Of a DNA stretch of 64,000 nucleotides, positions 25,721-37,800 are shown one piece after another. The notes under the pieces are model-generated. The model did not search any database. It saw nothing but the letters and a program-made list of their open reading frames with translations, and was not told where the DNA came from. The DNA is from Panorpa germanica (taxonomy: Eukaryota > Arthropoda > Insecta > Mecoptera > Panorpidae). The translations under genes were made by a program, and so were the position numbers. Position 1 is the first letter of the stretch, and each line of letters starts with the position of its first letter. The DNA lies in assembly GCA_963678705.1 (NCBI GenBank), contig OY783211.1:11670603-11734602 (forward strand), in the 5' to 3' direction.

Positions 25721-27936
25721 GGATGTATGATAAGATTCATATTTTGTATTTAGCGTGAAGAAAAATCTGAAAACTTATGTTTGATTTTAAACAATAACAA
25801 ATTAATTTAACTTTTCTTTTCCCGTCTGTAACTACCCAGTAAACATTTTGGAGTCACTTTGACATCATATTGAAGATGCGTCATGATATTTTTGTCATGA
25901 AAGAGTTCATTTATAGTTCAGTTTCTCACATTTTTTCATATAAAATGTCTACTTTATCGGCTACAAATGGCGAAATTACTTTACCTGTCGGAATACAAAT
26001 GAAGATAAAGTTTATGCGAACTATAATTGAAGTGAAATAGTGATAGAAACGTCACTAAATAGGGCACTTCACCAAATTGTTTACTGGGTAAACTTTTAGC
26101 TCCATTGCTTTCCTTACAGTCCTATTCACCTTCACTTCTGATAACATTTCGACGCCCTTTTTAACCCTTTCACTTATTTCCATATTGTCCTTTACATTAA
26201 CATCCATTTCATTATCGGTTGTCACTTCTTCTCTCACTTTCACGCAATTTAACCGACATAAGTCTTTCGCTGGCCTTTCCATTTTCCAGTCTGTTTTAAT
26301 ATGCCCGGGTTACCCACACGCCAAAATGCACTTTTATTATTTTCAACACAGTGGTGTATTAATAAACATTAAGTAGCTTTATGTCTTGATAAAGTACTGA
26401 TGATAAAGTGCTAATGAGTGCAATACACCACACTGAAAAAGTCGTGTGCGATTAGTCTTATTCGCAGACAGATTATAAGCACTAGAGCACATATATTACA
26501 GATCAATTATGAACTAAATTTCACATAACAAAAGTTATCTTAGAAAATAAGAAATTAATACACAGAGAAACGGACGTGGTATTAAAACACAGAGTCTCAT
26601 ACGTCACAATTAATTTGCTGTTCATACTCGTACAATCCGAAGCACTTGTAAACAAGTGCGACACAAAACATTCCAACATTCCACAATATTAATGAGAGTT
26701 CATTAATTAACGTTAAAGGTCACTTACTTTCCAATTACGCATAATAATTGCACCCACGCGTATTTTATTAATGAGATTACACTTTTAATTACATGGTTCG
26801 TTGTTAATCTTTACTAATTGTTGGACTATGTATTTTAACCGAACCCAAACAATTATTCAAATCTAAATAATAAAACATTGTAATTTATAAGAAGTAATTA
26901 TAATTTAGGTACTTTCCAGTTAATATATGAGTCTTTTTTCTTCCTGTTATCACTCTTATCTTCCTCCCTTTCTGTTGCCATCCGTTTTTGATAACGTTGA
27001 TTGTATTCTGTTTAAAATGGAAATAAGCAGGCAGTTTTACCTCTTCTTGGAGTCTTCTACAAAGATTTTGCAACAGGCCAGCTAAGTTATAACTTTTAGA
27101 TAAGAAGAAATCGACCTTAAGCTTTAAACTTTAATGATTTTGCTTGAAATATTTTCAGTGAACCCGGATTTATCGGTTAGATAATTTTGATAATTTTTTT
27201 TTTATTTATGAAATTTTTATATTTATTTGGTCTTAATGACTAATTACTTTTATTTAAATTATTTTATAACTTTAAACATTTTAATATTCTTTATTAACTT
27301 TTTATAATTACATAACTATCAAAAAAGAAGTGATGAAGAATAAAGTACGCATCTGGAGCCCTATTTATGAATTTGGCGAATAATATTCGTGATCGAACAG
27401 ATCTGATTTATATGAGTGAAACATTTTACGAATCACTTTTCAAAACTTTTGAATTTTAACCAATTATTTTATCGTTTTGAAATAAAACTCATAATTTGAA
27501 TTTTATTATAACATTTTAATGAATACACATGACCGATCCAATTTCTAAATGTAAACATTCTTAAGATTTGTATTATTATTGATTATTAGCCATATTGAAC
27601 ACAAGAGGTTGTAGCTGAATATTGAGCCAAGAATATATCAGCTGAAATATTGTGCGATTTATTTTTGGATGAGAGAAATAAGATCAAGATTATACCCTAG
27701 GGTGTGCCTGTTAAACCACCCTACAAATGTGGACTCCTAAAATACGAGTAGGCTTTCACATTTCACTTTCTCGACTGACAGTCCAATTATATTAAAATTA
27801 TTGAGTGCAGGTACCGGAAGTCTTGTGTTACAAAGATATTTCGGGAAAATATTCACTGGGAGGTTACTCGTAATCTTACTTTGACGTTAAACGTAAAAAT
27901 TAAATAACTTTATAAACGATTTATTATATTTTTACA
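25721..27936. other. Gene-poor AT-rich DNA
   Basis: No gene recognised. Overlapping short frames on both strands at 26055-26376 are of average composition and lack any motif. Confidence 0.45.
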
Positions 27937-28125
27937 ATGTTGACATATTTTATTAGTAGTAAGATAGAAAAATTTGCTAAAAATTGGATTGTAAAGGTAC
28001 CTGATCCTTATAAACGTCTTCTTAATTGGTTTTATGAGCCTGCGATTTCGAAAAGCACTAAATTAAGTCACAAAAAGTTGTATGAAAGAAGAAAGGGTAA
28101 ACCCGACAAATATATATTACAGTAA
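27937..28125 (+). CDS. Small ORF, unrecognised (62 residues)
   Basis: An ATG-started frame encodes a basic 62-residue peptide containing VPDPYKRLLNWFYEP and a Lys/Arg-rich C-terminus (KKLYERRKGKPDKY). There is no signal peptide and no clear membrane helix. The amino acid mix and codon texture look more protein-like than the neighbouring short frames, and an AATAAA lies about 100 bases downstream (near 28230). It could be a short mitochondrial or ribosome-associated protein, one exon of a larger gene, or chance. No family is recognised. Confidence 0.3.
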   Translation: MLTYFISSKIEKFAKNWIVKVPDPYKRLLNWFYEPAISKSTKLSHKKLYERRKGKPDKYILQ

Positions 28126-29215
28126 TGAGTAGAAGCTGATGGATTTGGCACGCTTGATACTACGGCCGTCCTAAATTAGTGGATCTGCCCAATTAACGCG
28201 TGTCAATATAGTTTTGATGGGAATACCATAAATAAATAAATCTAGATAAAGAAATGAATGAATAAAACATGTTAATTACGTGTATACTCACATTCTGATT
28301 CAAACTGTGCAAACGATATCGGAAAAAGTAGTTCCTTATTAAAATAAATGCGCAGTTTAATGCTTCTCTTATTTTGACGTCTGGATACTAACAAGAGATG
28401 TTATTTTAAATCAACAGTAAAACACAATATGTTCGTGAAAAGAGATGGCACTTTTATTTAATTTAATGTACAAACTTTGAGGTTAAGTAATGTAACACAA
28501 TATCTCCTAAAAACAATGCAAGTACGGTTGTGTGTTGACAGTTGCGAAAAAATGTTGCCATATTTAAAATGACAGCTCTTGTTCAAAGACCCTATATTAG
28601 TATGTCCTATAGATACATATAATTAGCTTATACAACTTCTATACCAGGTCATGTCCTGTTATAACATTGTTACAGTTCCAGTAATTCAACTACAAGCTAT
28701 ACTCTAGTTGTTGATAAAGTGAATACTCGTTGTCAAGGCTTTGGTTTTATTTAAAGTGTACCTTTAACCTTACTTTTAATTTAATGTCTATAATTTAACT
28801 CAATTTAAGGTTATTTCTAGGTTACTAAATAAAAATAAACTGAATTGTTTATTCTATCGAACTATTTACGTCTATCTATTTAATCTGTTCTCCCCCTTTT
28901 CCATTTATATATTCTTTAAGACAGTTTGTTTTGTAATTTCTTCCAGCACGTCTGAACCATCTGTTTTAATTTACACTATCTTAATTTCCACACAAATTGG
29001 TAAAACAATAAGTACACACAGCGCCTTTTAGAGAACATGCGACATACGAAGGAATTAATATTTTGGTAACCCCTTACTGTTAAAAATGATTTAACTTTTT
29101 CAGTTATGATTCAAGAATATGCTCTGCCTGTATCTAGTCACATTTTACTGAATACGTTACGTTAGTTAGGGATAATTTGTCCTCAATAACATTTATTTTT
29201 CTATTTTTACAATCA
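28126..29215. other. AT-rich spacer
   Basis: No gene or clear repeat recognised. Confidence 0.4.
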
Positions 29216-29217
29216 TC

Positions 29218-29468
29218 ATAATATAAAAGTTTCATGGGATACGCAACCCAGCATCACTCGTTTGCTTTTCTGTTGTATAAAAGAGATGGCAAGTCAGCAG
29301 ATGTGACGTAGTATGTAGTGGTATTTTCTATAACGTTTAATCCCTTTAATAATTAAAGAGACAGCATTAGTATTTTAATAGTAAATATCTCCTAAAATAT
29401 AGCTATTAAAAAGTAATTGGACATATAGTACAGTTTTATAGATATTAAGACAGGGTTCACAAGCCTAT
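29218..29468 (+). mobile_element. MITE family A, copy 2
   Basis: Carries GTATAAAAGAGATGGCA, GATGTGACGTA, the CTTTAATAATTAAAGAGACA core, a TCTCCTAAAATATA segment and a right end GGTTCACAAGCCTATTA that corresponds to the terminal repeat of the complete copy at 42959-43541. The left end is not defined. Confidence 0.7.
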
Positions 29469-30229
29469 TACATCCAGTGACTATTTGATTTAATCGTCTG
29501 TACCCAGGCTAGAGCGGCGGACCTAGTTTTGGAACCTCTATCCTACACCAACTATTTTGTGAACTATAATAAGCAGAAACATATGCTGCAGCTCAATTTA
29601 TTTGCGTCATAACCCCCTAATGCATATAGTTGGCCCTCAGAATCACTGGGCTGGCCCTCTGTAATAAATATTTATACTCCTCCTAACCATGACCCATTTG
29701 AAATGTTATTAATAATAAATATTATCCGGAAATAATTCTTAAAATTGTCTAATCTTTGATCTCATATATTTATTTACATCTGTTTACATTTTGAAGAATA
29801 GTTAACCTATAAACTTATCTTTGATGAATTATACGCTTTAATTTCGACATAATATACAAAAGATTTATTTTCTCATAACTAATAATACTACATGTCGGAC
29901 CCCGTGTACTCATGCAACACACTTAACATCAATACATTCTGGATTTACTAGACGCGCAGTACTTATTATTGTTTTGAATTTCTCTTTTTGTTGAGAAAAG
30001 TGCGTGTTACTTTGAATTGAAACTGACAACATATGTCATGTTACAATTCATAAAGAGTTGTTTTTATAATAACCCAGAATTGTTGCTGCGTTATGGAAAA
30101 CCAATTATTAATAATACTAAAAATAACTAATACTAAACTTGTACATAAAATATAATTTTCTTTTAGACAATAGTTTATACATTTTTTAAATAATGCATGA
30201 ATAATTATCTATACTTATTTTATTTTCAG
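29469..30229. promoter_or_regulatory. Upstream region of the insulin-like gene
   Basis: AT-rich DNA ahead of the first coding exon. A splice acceptor (TATTTTCAG) ends at about 30229, eleven bases before the ATG, so an untranslated first exon and the promoter probably lie within or before this stretch. No specific element can be named. Confidence 0.35.
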
Positions 30230-30240
30230 AATATTTCAAA

Positions 30241-31621
30241 ATGCATTCATTGTACATTTTCTTCTTCTTCTTCCTAACGTTTGTGGTTCTCCCTGAAGAA
30301 ATCCTTTCGAAACCAATGAGAGGTGATCCGACTTTAAGAAAGTACTGTGGATCTTCATTATTTGATGCCATTAATACTGCTTGCCACGGCAAATTTGGAG
30401 GACCAACTGCAACTAATATAGGTATGTTCATCATAAAATTGAAGACAATATTTTAAAATGCATCGAAATAGCCATCTATTAACAAGTAGGAGAAGTGTGT
30501 TGATAATATAATGAGTTTCTTACACAGATTACATTTTTAATTTATTGAAATATCATTTGTAGTAATTTATATATACTAATTAATAAATTCAATTTTAGAT
30601 GGACATGCCAATTTTGTTAAGAGAGAAGGCGGAGCTGCTACCCAATGTTGCAGACGCGGTTGTTCGTGGGACATGCTGAGAGAATTTTGTGCTGCTGATG
30701 TTTCCGATGAAGATTATAGGTTAGTACATATTTTACAAAATATACTCAAACAAAATAATATGCTAAATTATTTAAATTATATCAAAAATTTTTAGTTCAT
30801 TCTTAAACTATAGAATATGGAGGATAATATCAATATCTGTATTTTGTGTTCAAATCTTTGCTAAATTAAGAATGCCTTTAAAAAGAGTAATGATATATTT
30901 GTAGAATCCTCGATGATAAAGTTAACATCGGAAATAGATCTAGTAGACTCACAATATCGGAATAAAATAGAACAGATAAATAAAATACATAAAAGCGAAG
31001 AGTTCTTTTTACTCCGAATAAATTTCATCTTGAGAATTTCACCAACGTTCCTTATACTTATACTTTAATGTCAATTCCTTAACTATTTGGGTTACAGTAA
31101 AAACAAATAGAATATTTTAAGAATATAATATCAACTGTAAAGACAAAACCGATTTAGTTGAAACCATGAAACGCATATGAAATAAATACACATATCTTGT
31201 GTATAAATCATTGCATAAAATTCAGGCGAAATTATTATTTTTATATCAGATTAATAAATTATTATTTAAAGCATATTTTTATTTCAGTATTCCGGAATAT
31301 CCACCCAGCGTACCTGTTGCTAATTCAATTAAAAAAGAAAAAACAGAAGAAGAGATTGAGGAAGAAACAGTAGTAAGTAACAATTTTACAATATCTGAAA
31401 GAATTGAAACACGTTAAAAATATTGCGATGAATATCTTTACGATTCGCTACTGATTTCTCCTGCGTTTGATTCTATGCTATAGAAATTATTGACTTATTA
31501 AATTACATTTATTTACAAATGTTTCCTATTTCAGGTCATTCCAGAAAAAATTATTTGGCAGCCTGCAACAATTGGACGAGTGTCAGATGAATTTACAAAG
31601 AAGGCAATTACAATGCCGTAA
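30241..31621 (+). CDS. Insulin/IGF-like peptide precursor
   Basis: Four coding exons join in phase: 30241-30421, 30599-30719, 31288-31372 and 31535-31621, giving 157 residues. Residues 1 to about 24 form a signal peptide with a run of Phe/Leu. The B-chain has C36 and C48 with eleven residues between (CGSSLFDAINTAC), as in insulin. A short connecting segment ends in KR (68-69). The A-chain has the canonical CC-x3-C-x8-C at 77, 78, 82 and 91. About 66 residues follow the A-chain, rich in Glu/Lys, an IGF-like C-terminal extension. The product should be secreted and act on the insulin receptor/PI3K pathway. The short C-peptide and tail resemble insect IGF-like peptides more than classic insulins. 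It is not clear that the KR site is cut. AATAAA lies at 31776-31781. Confidence 0.9.
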
Positions 31622-33285
31622 AAAAACTTTAAACCAAATTAAACACACATCAAAAATCATTTGACATTAGTTACTAAATCATATAACATGACATCTCTTT
31701 ATAATTCTGTGAACCCCTCCTTTACAAACTAACTAAATTACTATCCCAAACCTAACCCTAATTTAATAATAGAATAATAAACCTGTTTCTCTTATGAATA
31801 CCCATTTAAAGTAAATATTTATTAGAGTAAATCATTTGGACTCTATTCGAGTTCATAATGAATTTAAAAATAACCCCGATGTTATCCGAACAGAAGCGAA
31901 TGCAGTCGAGTCAAAATATGTATATGCCAGAAATCATTTTGTCTGTTTGACGTTAACCAAATGATAATTTTTTATTGATAAAACAGTTTGCATATATAAA
32001 ATACTCAAAACAACATTTTTCTACCTCAAATAATGGGGATTTATTATTTACTACTAACATTAATGCATAATTCATCTTTAATATGTGAGAATAGGAAAAG
32101 TAATTGTGTTGGTGGCAATCTTTAATATTTAGGATCGCAACCATCCCAGAAGAAATGAATATTTCAAAAACTTAAGCGCCTTATTTTAAATTTTTTTACA
32201 CTAATCTAGAAAAAGTACGATTAGGCTCTAAGAAAAATAAATAATGCATTTAAATTTATTAACTATACCTACCAAAACTTTCCATATTTTAAGGTATATC
32301 TTACGAAGTGAAAATTCCTAATTATAACTAGTAGGTTAGTTTGCGTTTCTTGCGTGTTGTCTATTTATATATTTATCTCATCAACATGAAAGAACAAGTC
32401 TAAGGAACACACTACAAGTATGAAAACACTCGGAACAGACTGCTTTTAGATAAAATTGTTAGTGTTAGTGCTTTTTGTACAGTTAATTTTAAATGGTGTT
32501 GTCTAAAGCCAGTCTTGTGTCTGGTTTGCGCCCAGGCTGAGTAAAATGACAAGATGCAAACCAACCTATTATTTTTATAATTTATACATACGTATAATTA
32601 CGGAACAGAATATGTAATGGTTAAAGTTACAGTGGTCTAAGTCACATTTGTATAGATATTTCTGGTTTGTGTAGCTATTTCGTTTTAAGTGACATACATC
32701 ACTGTAACTTCTACCTTTCCATATATCAGTGGCTTGATGCTAAAAGGGCAAATGTCATCATTTCTCTTCAATATATTACCTTTTTCTAAATATGTAATAC
32801 ATAATCAGATTCTATGGAAACATTTCTACGTTTTTGCCAAAGTTGAAACAGATATTCAACTTTGTGTCAATTGAAATTAAAATTATTTTAGATAAGAACT
32901 TTCAATGCGATTCTTTCAAACTTCCATCTTGATCTCAAATTTGGAACTTTGACATTTCCAGCAAGTTACTGATATATCCATCTTCTTCCTATACCACTAA
33001 TATTTTAATTATAAATTATATTAATATTTAAGTTTATTTTTATACAAAATTATAAAAGAATGTCATTTCATAAATAATTGTGATTCAAATTGAGAATAAA
33101 GACTTTTGTAAAATACAATTTAATATTAAAATAAATAGTAACTTCGTTTAAAAAATTGATTATTTTTTTTATATGCTTAAAGAATTTCAGTTTTGCTGCA
33201 CGTTTTAGCTATGCATTAGACGACACAGAAAAAATAAGTAATCTACATTATTTTTCGTTTTTATTTTATGTATTGCCATTGTAAT
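31622..33285. other. AT-rich spacer downstream of the insulin-like gene
   Basis: Contains the gene's AATAAA (31776-31781) and then nothing recognisable. Frames at 31953-32144 and 32689-32874 look like chance. Confidence 0.45.
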
Positions 33286-33287
33286 AT

Positions 33288-33775
33288 AATACTTGATGGG
33301 ATACGCAGCAAACGACGTATCATGCACAGAATAGTAAATCTGTATACGTGACGTATCATGCATTGGAATTTTCTATAACGTTGGATATTTTTAATAATTT
33401 AATTTCTTATAAATGTTATTATCTCATAAAATATAAAGAGTTTTCACAATTAGTATTCAAGTCTATAGAATAATAAGTCATAGATTGTAGAATACAATCA
33501 ATGACTTATTATTCTATACTATTCTATATTCTATACAATTTTACACTCTGTTATATAAAAGAGATAGCATTACATACAAGGGAAGAGGATAAAAAACTGA
33601 TCTGATATCGTAGAATTAGTGATTTCTTGTAAATTCTAATTCCTTTATTTTAATTATTAGTATTTCCTAAAATGTAGTAGATTATTAAAAAATAATTTGG
33701 ACATTTAAAGACGAGATAGCCAACTTTTTCAATATTTAGTAAGTAAAGTTTCATAAAAATTAGTTCATAAGCCAG
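33288..33775 (+). mobile_element. MITE family A, copy 3, with internal hairpin
   Basis: Begins with GATGGGATACGCAGCAAACGA and ACGTGACGTATCATGCATT, as in copy 2. It runs through family core sequence, is interrupted by a long hairpin (33464-33518), and resumes with a second partial core (TTATATAAAAGAGATAGCA, TTTCCTAAAATGTA). It ends near GTTCATAAGCCAGGTTA. It may be two nested or rearranged copies. Confidence 0.6.
33464..33518. repeat. 26-bp near-perfect palindrome with 3-nt loop
   Basis: Arms 33464-33489 and 33493-33518 pair with a single mismatch around a GAA loop; each arm contains AGAATAATAAGTCA or its complement. It lies inside the MITE copy. Confidence 0.7.
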
Positions 33776-34600
33776 GTTAACCATGATGAAACTTAAATAA
33801 AAACTATAAAAAAGACTAAACTATTTTTGGCCAAACATCGTCTAGCATTAATGATAAAGTATCAATGAAATTAATATAGAACATAGAACAAGCACAATGA
33901 AATTAACGCCTGATATAATAGCAACTTTAAGAACATCAATTTACTTATAACATTAGCCAGGATTTCAACCAATCTTCTATAGCAATTTTTTAACATGCTT
34001 AATTTGTAGAACGAATTAAACTTAAACTTGATGTCACAAATTATCACTGGAAAGAAATTTTCGTTGTTGATGAGGATAATGTTGAGAAGAATACTGTTGG
34101 AGGCATGAGACACAATTTTTTGTTTCTAAAAGAAATAAATTTGAGATAAGACTTAAAATAGAACGATTTTTAACATGAATGTTTTTTTAATCAGTGACAA
34201 CTTCTTATAAATGTTGGCAGTTTTATCGAGACAAGGATTCAACGTGTATAAAACACCGCTGCTTATACTAACAAGAACTTTAATCATTATAAGCTCTCTT
34301 ATCACACATAAAAATAACTTTTAAAATCTTCCGTATTGTGCCAGATATAAAGACCAACAAGTGCAAATAACACGAACCAACTCTCTTGCCGACTTATGAG
34401 TAAATTTAAATATTTAACTAGCAAGCTAATTTCTATTTTAAATCTCAACACGTAGTTTACGCATATGAGAGCAGCGCTACTTCTCGTCCTTTTTAAATCT
34501 TGTTTTTTTACATTATTTAATTAACTTTCTACATAAGAAATTGAGTTAAAACGTATTTTATTTGAGTATCTCAAGAATCTTTATAAGTACAAAGTTAAAT
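33776..34600. other. AT-rich spacer upstream of SREBP
   Basis: No gene recognised. A minus-strand frame at 33871-34113 has no domain. Confidence 0.4.
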
Positions 34601-34665
34601 TTATAATTTTAAATTGAAATTTACTGATTTAAAGAACCGCTAAAATTCAATTTCTAAACGCAAAA

Positions 34666-34763
34666 CACGTGTACCAAAAACATACCATACGTACAGGCCA
34701 TCTATAATAATTCCTATTGCTCGTGACGTAAAATCATACGATAGAATACTTAATTCTGATTGG
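34666..34763 (+). promoter_or_regulatory. Putative SREBP promoter elements (E-box, CRE, inverted CCAAT)
   Basis: Within 170 bases before the SREBP start codon lie a palindromic E-box CACGTG (34666-34671), a CRE-like TGACGTAA (34724-34731) and ATTGG (34759-34763), the reverse of CCAAT. SREBP proteins bind E-boxes and SRE sites, and NF-Y, which binds CCAAT, is a usual partner in mammals. Autoregulation is therefore plausible but inferred only from motif matches. Confidence 0.4.
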
Positions 34764-34830
34764 ATAAATACATGTGTGGTGATTTTATGTCAAAAGTTCT
34801 AAGTGACAAATGGAGACAAAATAAAACATT

Positions 34831-37800
34831 ATGGATGGTCGGGAATGGAATAAAGTGCATAAAATTAATAAACAAGAAATGGAGTACGACACTAATAATC
34901 ATTTCGCAACGGGCGATAGTTTTAACATAAACGAATTAAGTGGCATAGAAGGTATTTCTACATAACCTTTATATTTGTGTACACATAAATTCAATTATAA
35001 CTAATTGCGTCATTTATTTATATTATTTTGTATTTATTTAAGATAATTCGTTTCATTTTGTTCAAATGTAATTTTTATTTATATAATAGTTCAATAGTCA
35101 ATGCCTGAATAAATATTCTGTTTTTAATGTTTCAGTTTTAAGAAAAATTGTTATATCTTTGTTTACATTTTAGATTTATTAACAAACGTAGAATCTGACA
35201 TATTTGGAAACAACCTATTTATGGATGAATCATTTCTTTCTCAACTGGACGAGGAAACACTGACTATTTGCGAAGATAATTATGAACTATTTAATAACCA
35301 AATACCGATGCAACAGGAGGCGCAATTTCCGCAACAATTTAAGAATGAATACGTAAATAACAGTCCATTACTACATTCTCCACATCATCAAATGCATAGT
35401 CCTGATTCTATGCAGTTATCTCCTTCGCCAATTCTACACTCTCCACCTTCCCAGAGTGTACCAGCATCACCAAATCCCAGAATAGAAGTTAAATCAGAAC
35501 CTCTCATACAACCGCCAATTGCCCCCGTAGTGCAAAATTCAATTCTACAAAATCAAAATACTATTTTATTACAACAGCAGCTGGATGGTACTTATTACAA
35601 TGTTAAATCGATTCAGCCGCAACAAATGCAATTGCCAAATGTGCAAAATGTTTTGCAATTACAACAAATAAAGCAACAACAAGTAAGATTTTGTTGATTA
35701 TTACTGTATCTTTAAAATGTAAATCCACTTAAATACAATATTTTATATATAGCTCCTAAAACAGCAATTGAAAAGTCACCAAACACAGGGACACCAACTG
35801 TTACTTCAAAATATGAATACACTGCCTGCAGATAAGCAGATTTTACTGCAAGCTAAGTTATTACATTCTGATCAAGCTATCAAACCAACTGTAATGTATA
35901 CAACTGCCCCATTAACAGGTAGAAAATACAACCGAAATTAGAAATTTGTAATGGACTTAAATACAAACAAGATGTAACACAAGTATTATTTGTTATAGGC
36001 ATAACATCAACACAACCAAACACGCCAAAGAGAGGGACTACCTCTATTCATACACTCGTAAATACAGCAAATGGAGCTATTCTTGCAACTGGTATACCTG
36101 TGGTTTTAGAAAACTCTGATAAAATTGCGATAAACAGATTATCGAATATAGGTAAAGAGCCAAAGGTTAAAGAAGTTAAACGTAGTGCGCATAACGCTAT
36201 TGAAAGACGATATCGGACAAGTATTAATGACAAAATTGTTGAACTCAAGAATATAATCGTTGGACAGGAAGCTAAGGTACTTAAATGACTTTTCTACTGT
36301 AAAATTTTTCAGAATATCAATAATATTCGTGTAATTTGGTAATCACTTATATATTTTTCAGCTAAATAAATCAGCTATTCTGCGCAAAACTATTGATTAT
36401 ATTAGATTTCTTCAAAATTCAAATGCTAAATTAAAACAGGAAAATATGTCTTTGAAAATGGCAGCAGAGAAACAAACTCTGAAAGATTTGTTAGTTGCTG
36501 GATCGCAAACAGAAGAAATGATGTACAAAGAGATGGCAGGCGATATTACGCCACCAAGAAGTGATGTTTCTTCACCTTCTCTTTCACCTCCACACTCTGA
36601 CAATTCACTACCACCTTCACCAGATTATTCTGATGTAAATTCCTTGCATAATATTTTGAATTATTAATATTTGAATAGAAAACTAATTAAGACAAAAATT
36701 TCAGATCAAAGATGAAATGTGTGACGATACTGTGAGTGTAAGTCGGGGAATGCTTGATCATTCAAGAATGGCCTTGTGCATGTTTATGTTTGCTGTGATT
36801 GCGTTTAATCCATTCGGCGCAGCGCTTACAGGATATTCGTCAAATAAAATGGATGAAAGTGGCTCCATTCCTGCTAGAACAATTAAGTCATTATTGGATT
36901 CCGACGAAGGATTTGGTTGGACATTAAGCTCTTCTTTATTCCTGTGGTTCTTCAATGCTATTGTTTTATTCGGATGTCTTGTTAAAATTCTTGTATATGG
37001 AGATCCTATTTTACCTTCAAAGTCCAAAGAAGCTGTGACGTTTTGGAGACATAAAAAACAAGCAGAATTTAATTTATCCAAGGTTTGATTTTATTTGAAA
37101 TTATGTATATATATATACCTATTTATTTTTACAACTTTACATAATGTATACATTAAATTCATAGGGAGAGATATCATCAGCTAGCCAAGAACTTCGCCGG
37201 TGTCTACAAGCTTTCGGTTCAGCATTACCATCATCGAGATTGGAATCGTTTGTTGCAATCACTTGGCAACTGATTAGATTGGGTCTTCATCGTGCATGGC
37301 TGGGAAGATGGTTATCACGCCGCTCTGGAGGCCTCTTCGTAGATAATAGTACTCGTCAAGAAGCCCTTGGCTCAGCAAAGGAGCTATCACTTGTATATCA
37401 TCGTCTAAACCAATTGGATCTTGCAAATGGGTCTACAAGTGGAGGTTTACTTTTATCTTTAGCCGCTGTTAATATGGCCGAAGCAGCAGGACAGCAGATG
37501 CAAGCTGAACAATTAGCAGAAATTTATGTCACCGCAGCTTTGAGGGTTAAACAAAGTTATCCTGGTATTTTGCAAATACTTTGCAGGTATTAATAACAAA
37601 ATATAACACTTAATAACAACAGATATTATTAAAACAAAACTTTAATACCATATATTTTTGTTATTAGATATTACATTAGTGCTGCTAAACATGCTTTAAG
37701 TATTGGTTGTGTGCAACCACCTGCAAGATTACAATGGCTTTTTACTTCATTTGGTCACAAATTCTTCTTATCGCAGCATTGGAATTACGGTCCAGAAATC

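Noticed and set aside
36758-37081. 107-codon minus-strand frame
   Set aside because: Antisense of SREBP exon 6, which encodes the two membrane helices.
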